NCBI GenBank assembly: GCA_044226785.1
Contig: JBGAGK010000012.1
Coordinates: 62,001-126,000, forward strand
Length of the DNA: 64,000 bases
Source: TMP-86 sp039807285
GTDB lineage: Bacteria; Pseudomonadota; Gammaproteobacteria; Steroidobacterales; Steroidobacteraceae
Reading direction: 5' to 3'
The position numbers were made by a program, and so were the translations under genes. Under the pieces are notes generated by a model. That model did not search any database. It worked only from the letters and a program-made list of their open reading frames with translations, and was not told where the DNA came from. Every line of letters starts with the position of its first letter. Within the stretch, counting starts at the first letter, position 1. This document shows positions 26,116 through 34,573 of the stretch, piece by piece.

Positions 26116-26399
26116 AAGTAACATTGCCCAGGGCGGTGGCGACACCGTTCCGTATGACCGGCTCAAATCGGTGGAACCCTAGCGACAACGTGCAGTGCGT
26201 CGTGGCAATACCGAGGGTAAGATTCGGGTTGCGTGCGACGCGATTCTGGTTTCCTGTAACGACTTGAGGGTTGAGATCCTCAGATGGCCGCAAAGCCATA
26301 ACACGCCGGCTCTGACTGAAAGAAATCGATGAAGACCACTCAATTCATCGAAGTCAGATGAACGTATAGTCTATGCCACGGGTAACCGTGGAAATCATG
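26116..26399 (+). mobile_element. Group I intron in 23S rRNA at position L1951
   Basis: A 284-nt insertion after U1951 (exon GTCGGGT), ending in G at 26399 ahead of AAGTTCCGACC. P4 is visible as TCGGT (26168-26172) with ACCGA (26210-26214). A P7 S-strand TATAGTC lies at 26365-26371 and a possible R-strand GACT at 26314-26317. It has no endonuclease frame and its core differs from the other two introns, so it is a separate lineage. Coxiella burnetii also has an L1951 intron, there with an endonuclease. Boundaries are fixed by exon conservation; the fold is only partly traced. Confidence 0.82.
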
Positions 26400-26840
26400 A
26401 AGTTCCGACCTGCACGAATGGCGTAACGCTGGCCACACTGTCTCGACCCGAGACTCAGTGAACTTGAAATCGCTGTGAAGATGCGGCGTAGTTGCGGCAA
26501 GCACGGAAAGACCCCGTGAACCTTTACTATAGCTTTACACTGAACTTTGAACTTGTTTTGTGTAGGATAGCTGGGAGCCTGTGAAGTGGGGACGCTAGTC
26601 CTCATGGAGGCAACGCTGCTGAAATACCAGCCTGACAATTTCGGAGTTCTAACCTTGGCCTGGTTATCCGGGTCGGGGACAGTGTATGGTGGGTAGTTTG
26701 ACTGGGCGGTCTCCTCCCAAAGAGTAACGGGAGGAGTGCAAAGGTACCCTCAGCGCGGTCGGTCATCGCGCATTGTGTGCAATCGCATAAGGGTGCTTGA
26801 CTGTGAGACGGACATGTCGAACAGGTACGAAAGTAGGTGA

Positions 26841-26914
<74 letters not shown>

Positions 26915-26940
26915 TCCTCCTGCTATCCCACATCGACGGA

Positions 26941-26983
<43 letters not shown>

Positions 26984-27015
26984 TAGCAGGTCCCAAGGGT
27001 ACGGCTGTTCGCCGT

Positions 27016-27070
<55 letters not shown>

Positions 27071-27099
27071 TGCCGTAGCCGTTGGAGAATTGAGGGTGA

Positions 27100-27131
<32 letters not shown>

Positions 27132-27188
27132 GAACCTCTGGTGTACCGGTTGTCACGCCAGTGGCATTGCCGGGTAGCTATGTTCGGA

Positions 27189-27224
<36 letters not shown>

Positions 27225-27502
27225 TCCCCAAGATTAGTTCTCCCTAGACCTATAAGGTCTCTGAAGGGCCGTCGAAGACTACGACGTTGATAGGCTGGGT
27301 GTGTAAGCGCAGTAATGCGTTCAGCTAACCAGTACTAATTGCCCGTGAGGCTTGACCATATAACACCCAAGCGATCTGTCCTGACGTTGGCGGATCGTGC
27401 GGAGTGGATCCGTGATGGATCGAATGCGACGATTGTCGAAAACAGATTGCTCGAATTCGCGCGCGGGGCGGGCCGTGAGGTCCGCCCCGATCGCAACAGG
27501 TT

Positions 27503-27622
27503 TGTCTGGCGGCAATGGCGAGTGGGAACCACCCGATCCCTTTCCGAACTCGGAAGTGAAAACGCTCCGCGCCGATGCTAGTGTCGATGTTGTCGATGCG
27601 AAAGTAGGTCACTGCCAGGCTT
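27503..27622 (+). rRNA. rrf: 5S ribosomal RNA
   Basis: GTCTGGC at the 5' end pairs with GCCAGGC at the 3' end, length about 120 nt. Internal landmarks CCGAACTCGGAAGTGAAA and GCGCCGATGCTAGTG match 5S loops B-E, with one extra A in GTGAAAACGC. It follows 23S by about 143 bp. Confidence 0.93.
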
Positions 27623-27640
27623 TTGATTTGCCATGTTGAG

Positions 27641-27673
27641 AACCCCCGTCGGCCCTGCCGGCGGGGGTTTTTG
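27641..27673 (+). terminator. Rho-independent terminator of the rRNA operon
   Basis: AACCCCCGTCGGC and GCCGGCGGGGGTT form a 13-bp stem (one G-T) with a CCT loop, followed by a T run, 18 bp after 5S. Confidence 0.92.
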
Positions 27674-27874
27674 CTTTGGTGCGCCTTGCTGCGCCGGCGT
27701 ATTGAACATAACGAGCCCGCGGAATCGTGCCGGATTCCTCTTCCTGTGCGCATGCTGGCGCTTCGCTGACACGGGGAGTATGTTTGAGCACATCGCGTGT
27801 GGTGCTGCCTGCCCGGGTCATCGCAAGGGAGTGCATCGCCGGTCACGCCAATCAAAACGAACGGGGAATCCAAC

Positions 27875-29806
27875 ATGGGTAGTTTCAGATCTGTCGTCTA
27901 TGGCATTGGAGCGGGTTTGCTGCTGTGTTCCGCAGCGCAGGCGGGCAGCCGCCAGGATTTCATCAATCACATGCATCACATCCGGGCCACGGATGACGTG
28001 AAGCTCCATCCCATGCTGCGGGCCATCGTCAATGGCAGGCAGGATGTGGGTGCCAGGGAAAACCTCGCCCGCCGGTTGCCGCAATTCTCTCATTCAGACG
28101 TCGCGGTGAACGTGGTGGCAAATGGCGATGCCAATGCGGTTGCGGCACAGCTCAAGACCCTGGGTCTGACGCACGCCAGGGTGTACGGTTCGATGGTTTC
28201 GGGCCGAGCGGCCTTTTCCGCGCTCAAGGCCATGGCCACGATGCCAGGTGTGCATGCGCTGCGGCCGGCGCTGGCGACCACCCACGCAGGCCTGGTGACC
28301 TCGCAGGGAGACCGTGCGCAGTTTTCCGGGATCGCCCGCAACCTGTTCAATGTCGACGGGCGCGGTGTCACGGTAGGCGTGCTGTCCGACAGTTTCTCGT
28401 GCCTGACCGGTCCGATATTCGATGGCCAGATGTTCACCACCATGGCACAGGACATCGCCAACGGGGATCTGCCGGCGAACGTCCGGATACTCAGCGATGC
28501 CGATGATTGCTCGAGCTCGCATGACGAGGGACGCGCCATTGCCCAGATCATCCACGATGTGGCACCGGGTGCTTCCATCCTCTACCACTCGGCTTTCAAC
28601 GGTGAGGCGGATTTCGCCCAGGGCATCATCGACCTGGCCAATGCCGGTGCGGACATCATCGTGGACGACGTCAGCTATTTCGACGAGCCCATGTTCCAGG
28701 ACGGCATCGTGGCACAAGCGGTCGATGCGGTGAAAAAGCGCGGTGTTGCCTACTTCTCCTCCGCGGGCAACAGCGCGCGTGAATCCTACGAGTCGGCGTT
28801 CCGCAATTCAGGGGACATGGGTCTGAGCGGCGTGAGACACAATTTCGGAACCCGCAAGAAACCGGATTCGATGCAAACCATCACGCTTTCAGCGGGGGCG
28901 ATCGAGGCGCTGTTCCTGAACTGGGACGAGCCGTTCAAGTCGGCCGGCGGCAAGGGGTCGCGCTCGGACGTGGATCTGATCTACTACGACATGGACGGAA
29001 ACCCGGTCCCGCCCTGCGACGAAAACCTGCAGCCGGCGGTGTGCCAGTTCGCGGGTGTCAACAGCAACATCGGCGGCGATGCATTGGAGGAAGGTGACAT
29101 CCTCAACACCAGCGACCAGGATGTGCAGGTGCAGGTCAGTATCGAGCTCTATGAGGGACCCGCACCGCATTATCTCAAGTATGTGTACTTCGATTTCGGC
29201 AGCGGCACGATGTCGATTGACGAATACGATACGCAGAGCGGCTCATCCTACGGCCACCCGATCGCAGCAGGCGCCGAGGCCGTGGGCGCTGCGGCCTGGT
29301 ACAACACCGCTGCCTGGAACTCGGCCCTGCATCCCGGGCAGTGCTACCCGGCCTGCCTGGAGTATTTCTCCTCTGCGGGCGGCGTGCCCACATTCTTCGA
29401 CAAGCAGGGCAATCGCCTGCGCTTCCCCGAACAGCGGCGCAAGCCCGAGGTTGTGGGCCCGGATGGCGGCAACACCACCTTCTTCTATTCGCTGTTCAAC
29501 TACCAGGTCCCTGGGTCGACTGAACCGGACGCATTTCCGAACTTCTTCGGAACTTCGGCCTCCGCGCCTCACGTGGCGGCCATCGCAGCGCTGATGGTTG
29601 ACCAGTATCGCCGTCGCACGGGCCGCAAACCCTCGCCGGACAGGATCTACCGGACACTGGAACTCACGGCCAGCGACATGCACCTCGCAGCGGGGCGCGC
29701 ACTGGCGCCGTATCCGTTCCCGTTCGGCAGCCGCGGTTTCGACTTCGATTCCGGCTACGGATATGTGAACGCGGTGGCGGCGTTAGCCGCAACAGTCTTC
29801 TGGTGA
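27875..29806 (+). CDS. S8 family (subtilisin-like) secreted serine peptidase
   Basis: A 643-residue exported protease. The ATG at 27875 follows GGGGAA and starts a signal peptide (GSFRSVVYGIGAGLLLCSAAQA). The catalytic triad can be assigned: Asp in VTVGVLSDSFSC, His in CSSSHDEGRAIAQIIHDVAPG, and Ser in FFGTSASAPHVAAIAALM. An insertion of about 200 residues with a beta-sandwich look separates the His and Ser parts. No C-terminal anchor or sorting domain is seen; the protein ends soon after the final helix. Probably secreted or periplasmic. It stands alone after the rRNA terminator, with its own terminator downstream. Confidence 0.88.
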   Translation: MGSFRSVVYGIGAGLLLCSAAQAGSRQDFINHMHHIRATDDVKLHPMLRAIVNGRQDVGARENLARRLPQFSHSDVAVNVVANGDANAVAAQLKTLGLTHARVYGSMVSGRAAFSALKAMATMPGVHALRPALATTHAGLVTSQGDRAQFSGIARNLFNVDGRGVTVGVLSDSFSCLTGPIFDGQMFTTMAQDIANGDLPANVRILSDADDCSSSHDEGRAIAQIIHDVAPGASILYHSAFNGEADFAQGIIDLANAGADIIVDDVSYFDEPMFQDGIVAQAVDAVKKRGVAYFSSAGNSARESYESAFRNSGDMGLSGVRHNFGTRKKPDSMQTITLSAGAIEALFLNWDEPFKSAGGKGSRSDVDLIYYDMDGNPVPPCDENLQPAVCQFAGVNSNIGGDALEEGDILNTSDQDVQVQVSIELYEGPAPHYLKYVYFDFGSGTMSIDEYDTQSGSSYGHPIAAGAEAVGAAAWYNTAAWNSALHPGQCYPACLEYFSSAGGVPTFFDKQGNRLRFPEQRRKPEVVGPDGGNTTFFYSLFNYQVPGSTEPDAFPNFFGTSASAPHVAAIAALMVDQYRRRTGRKPSPDRIYRTLELTASDMHLAAGRALAPYPFPFGSRGFDFDSGYGYVNAVAALAATVFW

Positions 29807-29836
29807 CAGAGGATGCATTGATGGATTGATTCAGGG

Positions 29837-29865
29837 TCGACCCGGCCGGAATGCCGGGTCGATTT
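29837..29865 (+). terminator. Likely rho-independent terminator after the S8 peptidase
   Basis: A perfect 10-bp hairpin, TCGACCCGGC / GCCGGGTCGA with loop CGGAAT, followed by only three T residues. It lies 31 bp after the stop. Confidence 0.6.
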
Positions 29866-29956
29866 GCAGACTCACATGTCCAGGTGGCTGACACGCTGGA
29901 TCCGCGCACCAAAGTACGCATTCACGACTGAGGGCTGGCTCGTTGGACTGGCCCCG

Positions 29957-30976
29957 TCACCCCCCACCCCAGACTTCACGCCCGCAGGAGATGCGGCCGT
30001 CCCTGTACTCTGCACGCTGTGCCCGGTCACCCAGAAGCAGGATGGGTCCGTCCAGATCCACCACCTGGCACAGTTGCCCGACCACGAATGCCGGCGCCAT
30101 GGCCAGCGAGGTTCCGACCATGTTGCCGACCATGACCGAGTACCCCATTGACGGGGCCTGCCGCGCCATGGCCAGCGCTTCGGTCAGGCCGCCGCACTTG
30201 TCGAGCTTGATGTTGACGACATCGAACCGGCCGCGCAGCCGGTGCATGTCAGCCAGATTCTGGATGCTCTCGTCGGCGGCGATGGGAATCGGACATTCCA
30301 GTTCGGCCAGGGGCGGTTCATCGCCGACCTTGAACGGCTGTTCGATCAGCGACACCCGCTCCTTCATGAGAGTGGGGAGAAGTGCCTGGAAATGCGATCG
30401 CGAACAACCCTGGTTGGCATCGACACCCAGCCATACATCCGGCCGTTGGGCGCGCACGGCCCGGACCCGCTCCAAATCCGCCGCCTCGCCCAGGAGCTTG
30501 AGCTTGATGGCGCGGGCCGCGCTGAAGCCTCGTGCACGGTCCGCCATGCTCTGCGGATCCGAGGCACCGATGGTGTAGGTGGTCAGCAGGGGGTGCGGCG
30601 CCGAAAGACCGGCGAGCTGCCACACGGCGGATCCGCTGCGCCGGGACAGCAGGTCCCACAGTGCGCAATCCAGCGCGTTGCGGGCGCCGCCGGGCGGCAG
30701 AAGCGATTGCAATCGTTCCAGATCGAGCCCGGCTTCCACCTGGCTGCGAACCTGCTCCAGCTGCCGGATGACCGAATGCAGGGATCCGTCAGGAAGATAA
30801 TCCACCCCTGCAGCTTCGCCATAGCCCACATTGCCATCTCCATCCTCGAGGCGTACAAGGACGACTTCGAGCTCCTCCATGATGCAGCCGGTGATCTTGA
30901 AGGGTTCCCGCAGCCGCCATTGCTCGCGTTCGACGGTCATGGACAGCGGGAAAATGGCGGATTTCAGGTTCTGCAT
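29957..30976 (-). CDS. Dipeptide (L-Ala-D/L-Glu type) epimerase, enolase superfamily
   Basis: A 339-residue product from the ATG at 30976; an ATG at 31018 would add 14 residues. Muconate-lactonising-subgroup features: YTIGASDPQSM, the KxK motif AIKLKLLGE (catalytic Lys pair), metal ligands in WLGVDANQGCS, LIEQPF and IAADESIQ, and the second catalytic Lys in VNIKLDKCGG. The pattern fits Ala-Glu epimerases that recycle murein peptides, although specificity could be another dipeptide. The final DLDGPILL resembles the substrate-contact DxD-like segment of this group. It is divergent from the DUF4136 lipoprotein. Confidence 0.85.
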   Translation of the reverse strand: MQNLKSAIFPLSMTVEREQWRLREPFKITGCIMEELEVVLVRLEDGDGNVGYGEAAGVDYLPDGSLHSVIRQLEQVRSQVEAGLDLERLQSLLPPGGARNALDCALWDLLSRRSGSAVWQLAGLSAPHPLLTTYTIGASDPQSMADRARGFSAARAIKLKLLGEAADLERVRAVRAQRPDVWLGVDANQGCSRSHFQALLPTLMKERVSLIEQPFKVGDEPPLAELECPIPIAADESIQNLADMHRLRGRFDVVNIKLDKCGGLTEALAMARQAPSMGYSVMVGNMVGTSLAMAPAFVVGQLCQVVDLDGPILLLGDRAQRAEYRDGRISCGREVWGGG

Positions 30977-31119
30977 GCGCAAGTCTTCCTCGAATGGGTG
31001 CGCTGCATGATACTGCAACGTATACAGGGCCGATGCCGACAGAGGTTGACCCTTCTTTGCGGAACCCTTCGAGGCACCGGACAGTCAAACTTGCCAGGAC
31101 AGCAAGGTGGTGGATTCAC

Positions 31120-31737
31120 ATGACAAAGCGCAGATTCCGGCAGATGGCTCTCGGGACCACAGTGCTGCTGACGTTGGCGATGACAGCCTGTCAGACCCTG
31201 CCAAGGATCAGGACCGAACTGGCGCCGGGGGCGGATCTGTCCCGGTACAGAACCTACGATTATTATGACAAGCCCAGCACGGACCGGCGCGGCTACATGA
31301 CCATCACCACTCGCAATATCGAGGATGCCGTGGACCGTGAGATGCGGCAACGCGGCTACGTGCGCAGCTCCAGCAGTCCGGACCTCAAGATCAACTTCCA
31401 CATCGCCAACCGTGACAAGGTGCAAAGCAGGCCTGGCGCGGCCATGGGTGTGGGCTACGGTTGGGGCGGCTGGGGCTGGCGCTCTTACTACGGGTACGAC
31501 TTCATGTACGGAGCGCGCGACGTCGAGACCGTGACCGAAGGCATGTTGACCATCGACGTCGTCGATCGCGCCCGCAATGCCATGGTGTGGACCGGGTCGG
31601 CTTCGCGCACGCTGGATTCGAAGGTGCTCGATCAGCCGCGTCAGGCCATCGATCAGGCGGTCAAGCTCATCTTCGACAAGTTCCCGGTGACTTCTGTGAA
31701 CGGCGCAGCACCACCCGCGGCACCCGCGGCGATGTGA
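31120..31737 (+). CDS. DUF4136 family lipoprotein
   Basis: A 205-residue product. The ATG at 31120 begins a lipoprotein signal (RQMALGTTVLLTLAMTACQTL, lipobox TAC). The mature domain matches DUF4136: YRTYDYYDKPST, IEDAVDREMRQRGYVRSSSSPDLKINFHI, a Gly/Trp/Tyr-rich loop (GYGWGGWGWRSYYGYDF), then GMLTIDVVDRARNAMVWTGSASRTL and a helix. Family function unknown. It could be co-transcribed with the next gene, 25 bp downstream. Confidence 0.85.
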   Translation: MTKRRFRQMALGTTVLLTLAMTACQTLPRIRTELAPGADLSRYRTYDYYDKPSTDRRGYMTITTRNIEDAVDREMRQRGYVRSSSSPDLKINFHIANRDKVQSRPGAAMGVGYGWGGWGWRSYYGYDFMYGARDVETVTEGMLTIDVVDRARNAMVWTGSASRTLDSKVLDQPRQAIDQAVKLIFDKFPVTSVNGAAPPAAPAAM

Positions 31738-31762
31738 TCCGTCACGGAACCACCCGCCGGGC

Positions 31763-32383
31763 GTGAGTGCAGCGCAGGATCCCGACTGGCAGGCATCACC
31801 AGCCGCGCGTCCTTTGCGTCAATGGAGCCCGGAACAGCTCAAGGAGGGGCTGAAGTGCGCACTGCAAGCCGCCGATGGCCTGCGGGGCGCGCATTGTGTG
31901 CATGAAACCTGGATGCGTGGTGACCTGGCGGCGGGAGTGGAACGAGCGCTGCGCGGCCTGTGGGACGCCGCGGCGGCCACGGTTCCTGACTGGTTGCCGA
32001 TGAACTACGTCGAGTGGCTCCCCTTGTGCTACGAGGTCTGCTCGCGATTCCAGGCGAGGCGGCGCGGCAGCAGCCATCTGTACCTGGCGCTGCTCGACTA
32101 CCGCGACAAGCCACCGGCCAGCACCGCCGATGTGTCCAGCAGCGCGCATGGCAGCGGGTTCGGTGTATACGTGGGCATGAGCCGCTATCCCGGTGTGCAA
32201 CGCTTCGACCAGCACAAGGCCGGCATCCGCAGCGCCGGTGCTGTCAGGCGGCGCGGGCTGGAAGTCCTCGAAGGTCCGGTGCACCACTTGCAATACATCG
32301 CGCGCGCCGAAGCGGCGGATATCGAGATCCGGCTCGGCGAGGCACTGACCGCCGCCGGCCTGTTCGTGAAGGGGGGACATTGA
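31763..32383 (+). CDS. Uncharacterised protein with a GIY-YIG-like segment
   Basis: A 206-residue product from a GTG at 31763. The N-terminal half is helical (QWSPEQLKEGLKCALQAADG). The middle contains FGVYVGMSRYPGVQRFDQHKAGIRSAGAV, which recalls the GIY-YIG nuclease pattern (G-V-Y-V-G then R and H-K-x-G), but the first YIG-type strand is replaced by HLYLALLDYRDKP and the catalytic Glu is uncertain. I regard the fold as possible, not shown. No signal peptide. It converges on fbp. Confidence 0.6.
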   Translation: MSAAQDPDWQASPAARPLRQWSPEQLKEGLKCALQAADGLRGAHCVHETWMRGDLAAGVERALRGLWDAAAATVPDWLPMNYVEWLPLCYEVCSRFQARRRGSSHLYLALLDYRDKPPASTADVSSSAHGSGFGVYVGMSRYPGVQRFDQHKAGIRSAGAVRRRGLEVLEGPVHHLQYIARAEAADIEIRLGEALTAAGLFVKGGH

Positions 32384-32422
32384 GGCCGATGTCTGCCGGC
32401 TCAACCTGCATGCGTGAGCCGA

Positions 32423-33415
32423 TTACGACAGGTGTCGGGCCACCTGGTCCACTTCGTTGGCGCTTCCCAGAATCACCGTGGTGCGCTGGTGGATGTCGGT
32501 GGGGACCACGTCCAGCACGCGCTGCTCCGGCGCGCACAGCGCCTTGCCGCCAGCCTGCTCGATGATCATGGCCATTGGATTGGCCTCGTACATCAGGCGC
32601 AACTTGCCGTTGGGTGCCTTCTTCGTCGGCGGGTACATGAACACGCCACCCTTCAACAGGATGCGGTGCACGTCAGCTACCATCGCTCCCACGTAACGGC
32701 TCGAATAGTCATGACTCTGAGCCCAGTCCAGGTAGCGCTGGAAGCCTTCGGGAAAACTCTTGCGATTGCCTTCGTTGACCGCATAGGACTTGCAGGAAGC
32801 GGGTACCTTCAGTCCGCGCTCCACGCGCATGAAGGCGCCGATTCCGGGGTCCAGGACGAACATGTCCACGCCGTGACCCAGAGTGAGGACGAAAACCGTG
32901 GACGAGCCGTACAGCACATAACCGGCCGCAACCTGTCGGGTTCCCGGTTGCAGGAGCGACGCGGCCTCGTTTTCGCTGCGGCGATCATGGCGCAGGATGC
33001 TGAAGATGGTGCCCACCCCGCCGCACACGTCGAGATTGGATGAACCATCGAGCGGATCGAACAGGACGCAGTAACGGCGCTCGCCGCTCCGGTGAGTGCG
33101 CAGGATGACAGGCTCCTCGTTTTCCTCCGAGGCGACGATGGCCACACCTTCTCGACCTCCGAGCGTGCGCAGCAGCACTTCATTGGCGATGACGTCGAGC
33201 TTCTGCTGCACTTCGCCCTGGATGTTCTCGCTGCCAATGCTCCCGAGCACGTTTTCGAGCCTCGCCCGGCGCACCTTGTCTGCGATGACCTTGGTGGAGA
33301 TCGACAGTGCCGACAGCACCCATGACAGGGTGCCGGAGGCTTCCGGAAACTTGTCCTGCTGCTCGAGGATGTGCGATTGCAGGGTGACGATGGACGGGGT
33401 GGCCGGTGCGTTCAT
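32423..33415 (-). CDS. fbp: Fructose-1,6-bisphosphatase, class I
   Basis: Gluconeogenic enzyme converting fructose 1,6-bisphosphate to fructose 6-phosphate. The ATG at 33415 gives 330 residues, the usual length. Metal-binding motifs: ASEENEE (Glu), VLFDPLDGSSNLD (the DPLDGSS signature), and the sugar-binding YVGAMVADVHRILLKGG and YEANPMAMIIEQAGG. The start overlaps the stop of the ThiF/rhodanese gene by one base (ATGA arrangement). Confidence 0.96.
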   Translation of the reverse strand: MNAPATPSIVTLQSHILEQQDKFPEASGTLSWVLSALSISTKVIADKVRRARLENVLGSIGSENIQGEVQQKLDVIANEVLLRTLGGREGVAIVASEENEEPVILRTHRSGERRYCVLFDPLDGSSNLDVCGGVGTIFSILRHDRRSENEAASLLQPGTRQVAAGYVLYGSSTVFVLTLGHGVDMFVLDPGIGAFMRVERGLKVPASCKSYAVNEGNRKSFPEGFQRYLDWAQSHDYSSRYVGAMVADVHRILLKGGVFMYPPTKKAPNGKLRLMYEANPMAMIIEQAGGKALCAPEQRVLDVVPTDIHQRTTVILGSANEVDQVARHLS

Positions 33416-34563
33416 CAGATGACCTTCAGTGTGTTGTCGATATCCCTGGCCCATGCGAGCAGGCCGCCTTCAAGATTTGCAAATCCGGGCAGTCCCCGAT
33501 GAGCAGCGATGGCACAGGCCGTCAGGCTCCGTACCCCGCTTCGGCAGACGAAGACCGGACAGGCATCGGCCGGCACTTCCTGCCAGCGCGCCTCCAGGGC
33601 GCCGAGGGGAATGTTGCAGGTGCCGGCCATATGGCCTGCTGCGAATTCATGCGGTTCACGCACGTCGATCAGGGTCAGGGCACCGGAATTTCCATCGCGC
33701 AGCATGCGTGCCAGGTCGCTCGCGCTCAGCCGGCGCAAGCCGGGCGGATCACCCGTGGCGTCATTGGGTCGAAGCCGGAATGCGGGCTTTTGGGGTGCCA
33801 GGATGGTGGGCCGTTCGCCACATACCGCGCAGTCCGCGCGCCGGCGCGCAGTGAATTCCTGAAAGGACATCGCCAGGGCATCGTAGGTCAGGAAGCGTCC
33901 CGCCGGCGATCGGCCCAGTCCCAGGATCAGCTTGATCGTTTCGGTCGCCTGCAGGGAGCCCATCACCGCGGGGAGTACGCCGAGAACCCCGGCTTCGGCG
34001 CAGTTGGGCACCAGATCATCCTCTGCCTGCGGGAAGACGCAGCGGTAGCAGGGGCCCGCGCCCGGCACGTACACCATGCACTGGCCTTCGAAGCGGTGGA
34101 TGGCCGCCGACACCCAGGGGCGCCCGGCGATGACGCAGGCATCGTTGGTAAGGTATCGGGTTGCCAGCCGGTCACTGCCGTCGAGTACGATGTCGACGTC
34201 GCGGAGCAGTTCCATGACGTTGTCGGCGTTCACCTGAAAGGCCAGGGCCCTGGCATCGACTTCCGGATTCAGGTCTCGGAGCCTTGTGGCCGCGACTTCA
34301 GCCTTGAGCTCGCCCAGATCCCGCGTGCCGAACAGGATCTGCCGATGCAGATTCGACAGTTCTACGCGGTCGCCATCGGCAATATGGATCCCGCCCACAC
34401 CTGCCGCTGCCAGGTACAGGGCGGCCGGGCAGCCCAGACCTCCCGCGCCGACGACGAGTACGCGCGCGGCCTTGAGCCTGCGCTGGCCCTGCTCGCCGAT
34501 CTCCGGCAGCAGGATGTGGCGAAGGTATCGCTCCCGCTCGGATGGGCTCAACGTTGCGAACAT
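33415..34563 (-). CDS. ThiF/MoeB-type adenylyltransferase with C-terminal rhodanese domain
   Basis: A 382-residue E1-like enzyme that adenylates the C-terminal Gly of a sulfur-carrier protein (MoaD- or ThiS-like). The ATG at 34563 gives the standard start MFATLSPSERERYLRHILLPE. The adenylation domain has VLVVGAGGLGCPAALYLA, DGDRVELSNLHRQILF and DIVLDGSD, with zinc cysteines in GPCYRCVFP and CAVCG. The rhodanese domain follows (LIDVREPHEFAAGHMAGTCNIPLG) with active Cys in FVCRSGVRS. This architecture resembles MOCS3/Uba4-like and many bacterial MoeB proteins, so it could serve molybdopterin or thiamine/thiolation; no carrier gene is adjacent. Confidence 0.88.
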   Translation of the reverse strand: MFATLSPSERERYLRHILLPEIGEQGQRRLKAARVLVVGAGGLGCPAALYLAAAGVGGIHIADGDRVELSNLHRQILFGTRDLGELKAEVAATRLRDLNPEVDARALAFQVNADNVMELLRDVDIVLDGSDRLATRYLTNDACVIAGRPWVSAAIHRFEGQCMVYVPGAGPCYRCVFPQAEDDLVPNCAEAGVLGVLPAVMGSLQATETIKLILGLGRSPAGRFLTYDALAMSFQEFTARRRADCAVCGERPTILAPQKPAFRLRPNDATGDPPGLRRLSASDLARMLRDGNSGALTLIDVREPHEFAAGHMAGTCNIPLGALEARWQEVPADACPVFVCRSGVRSLTACAIAAHRGLPGFANLEGGLLAWARDIDNTLKVI

Positions 34564-34573
34564 CGATCGTTCC

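Noticed and set aside
26115..26119. Alternative placement of the third intron after U1955 instead of U1951
   Set aside because: AAGT is repeated at both junctions so either fits the exon, but only the U1951 placement lets the intron end in G.
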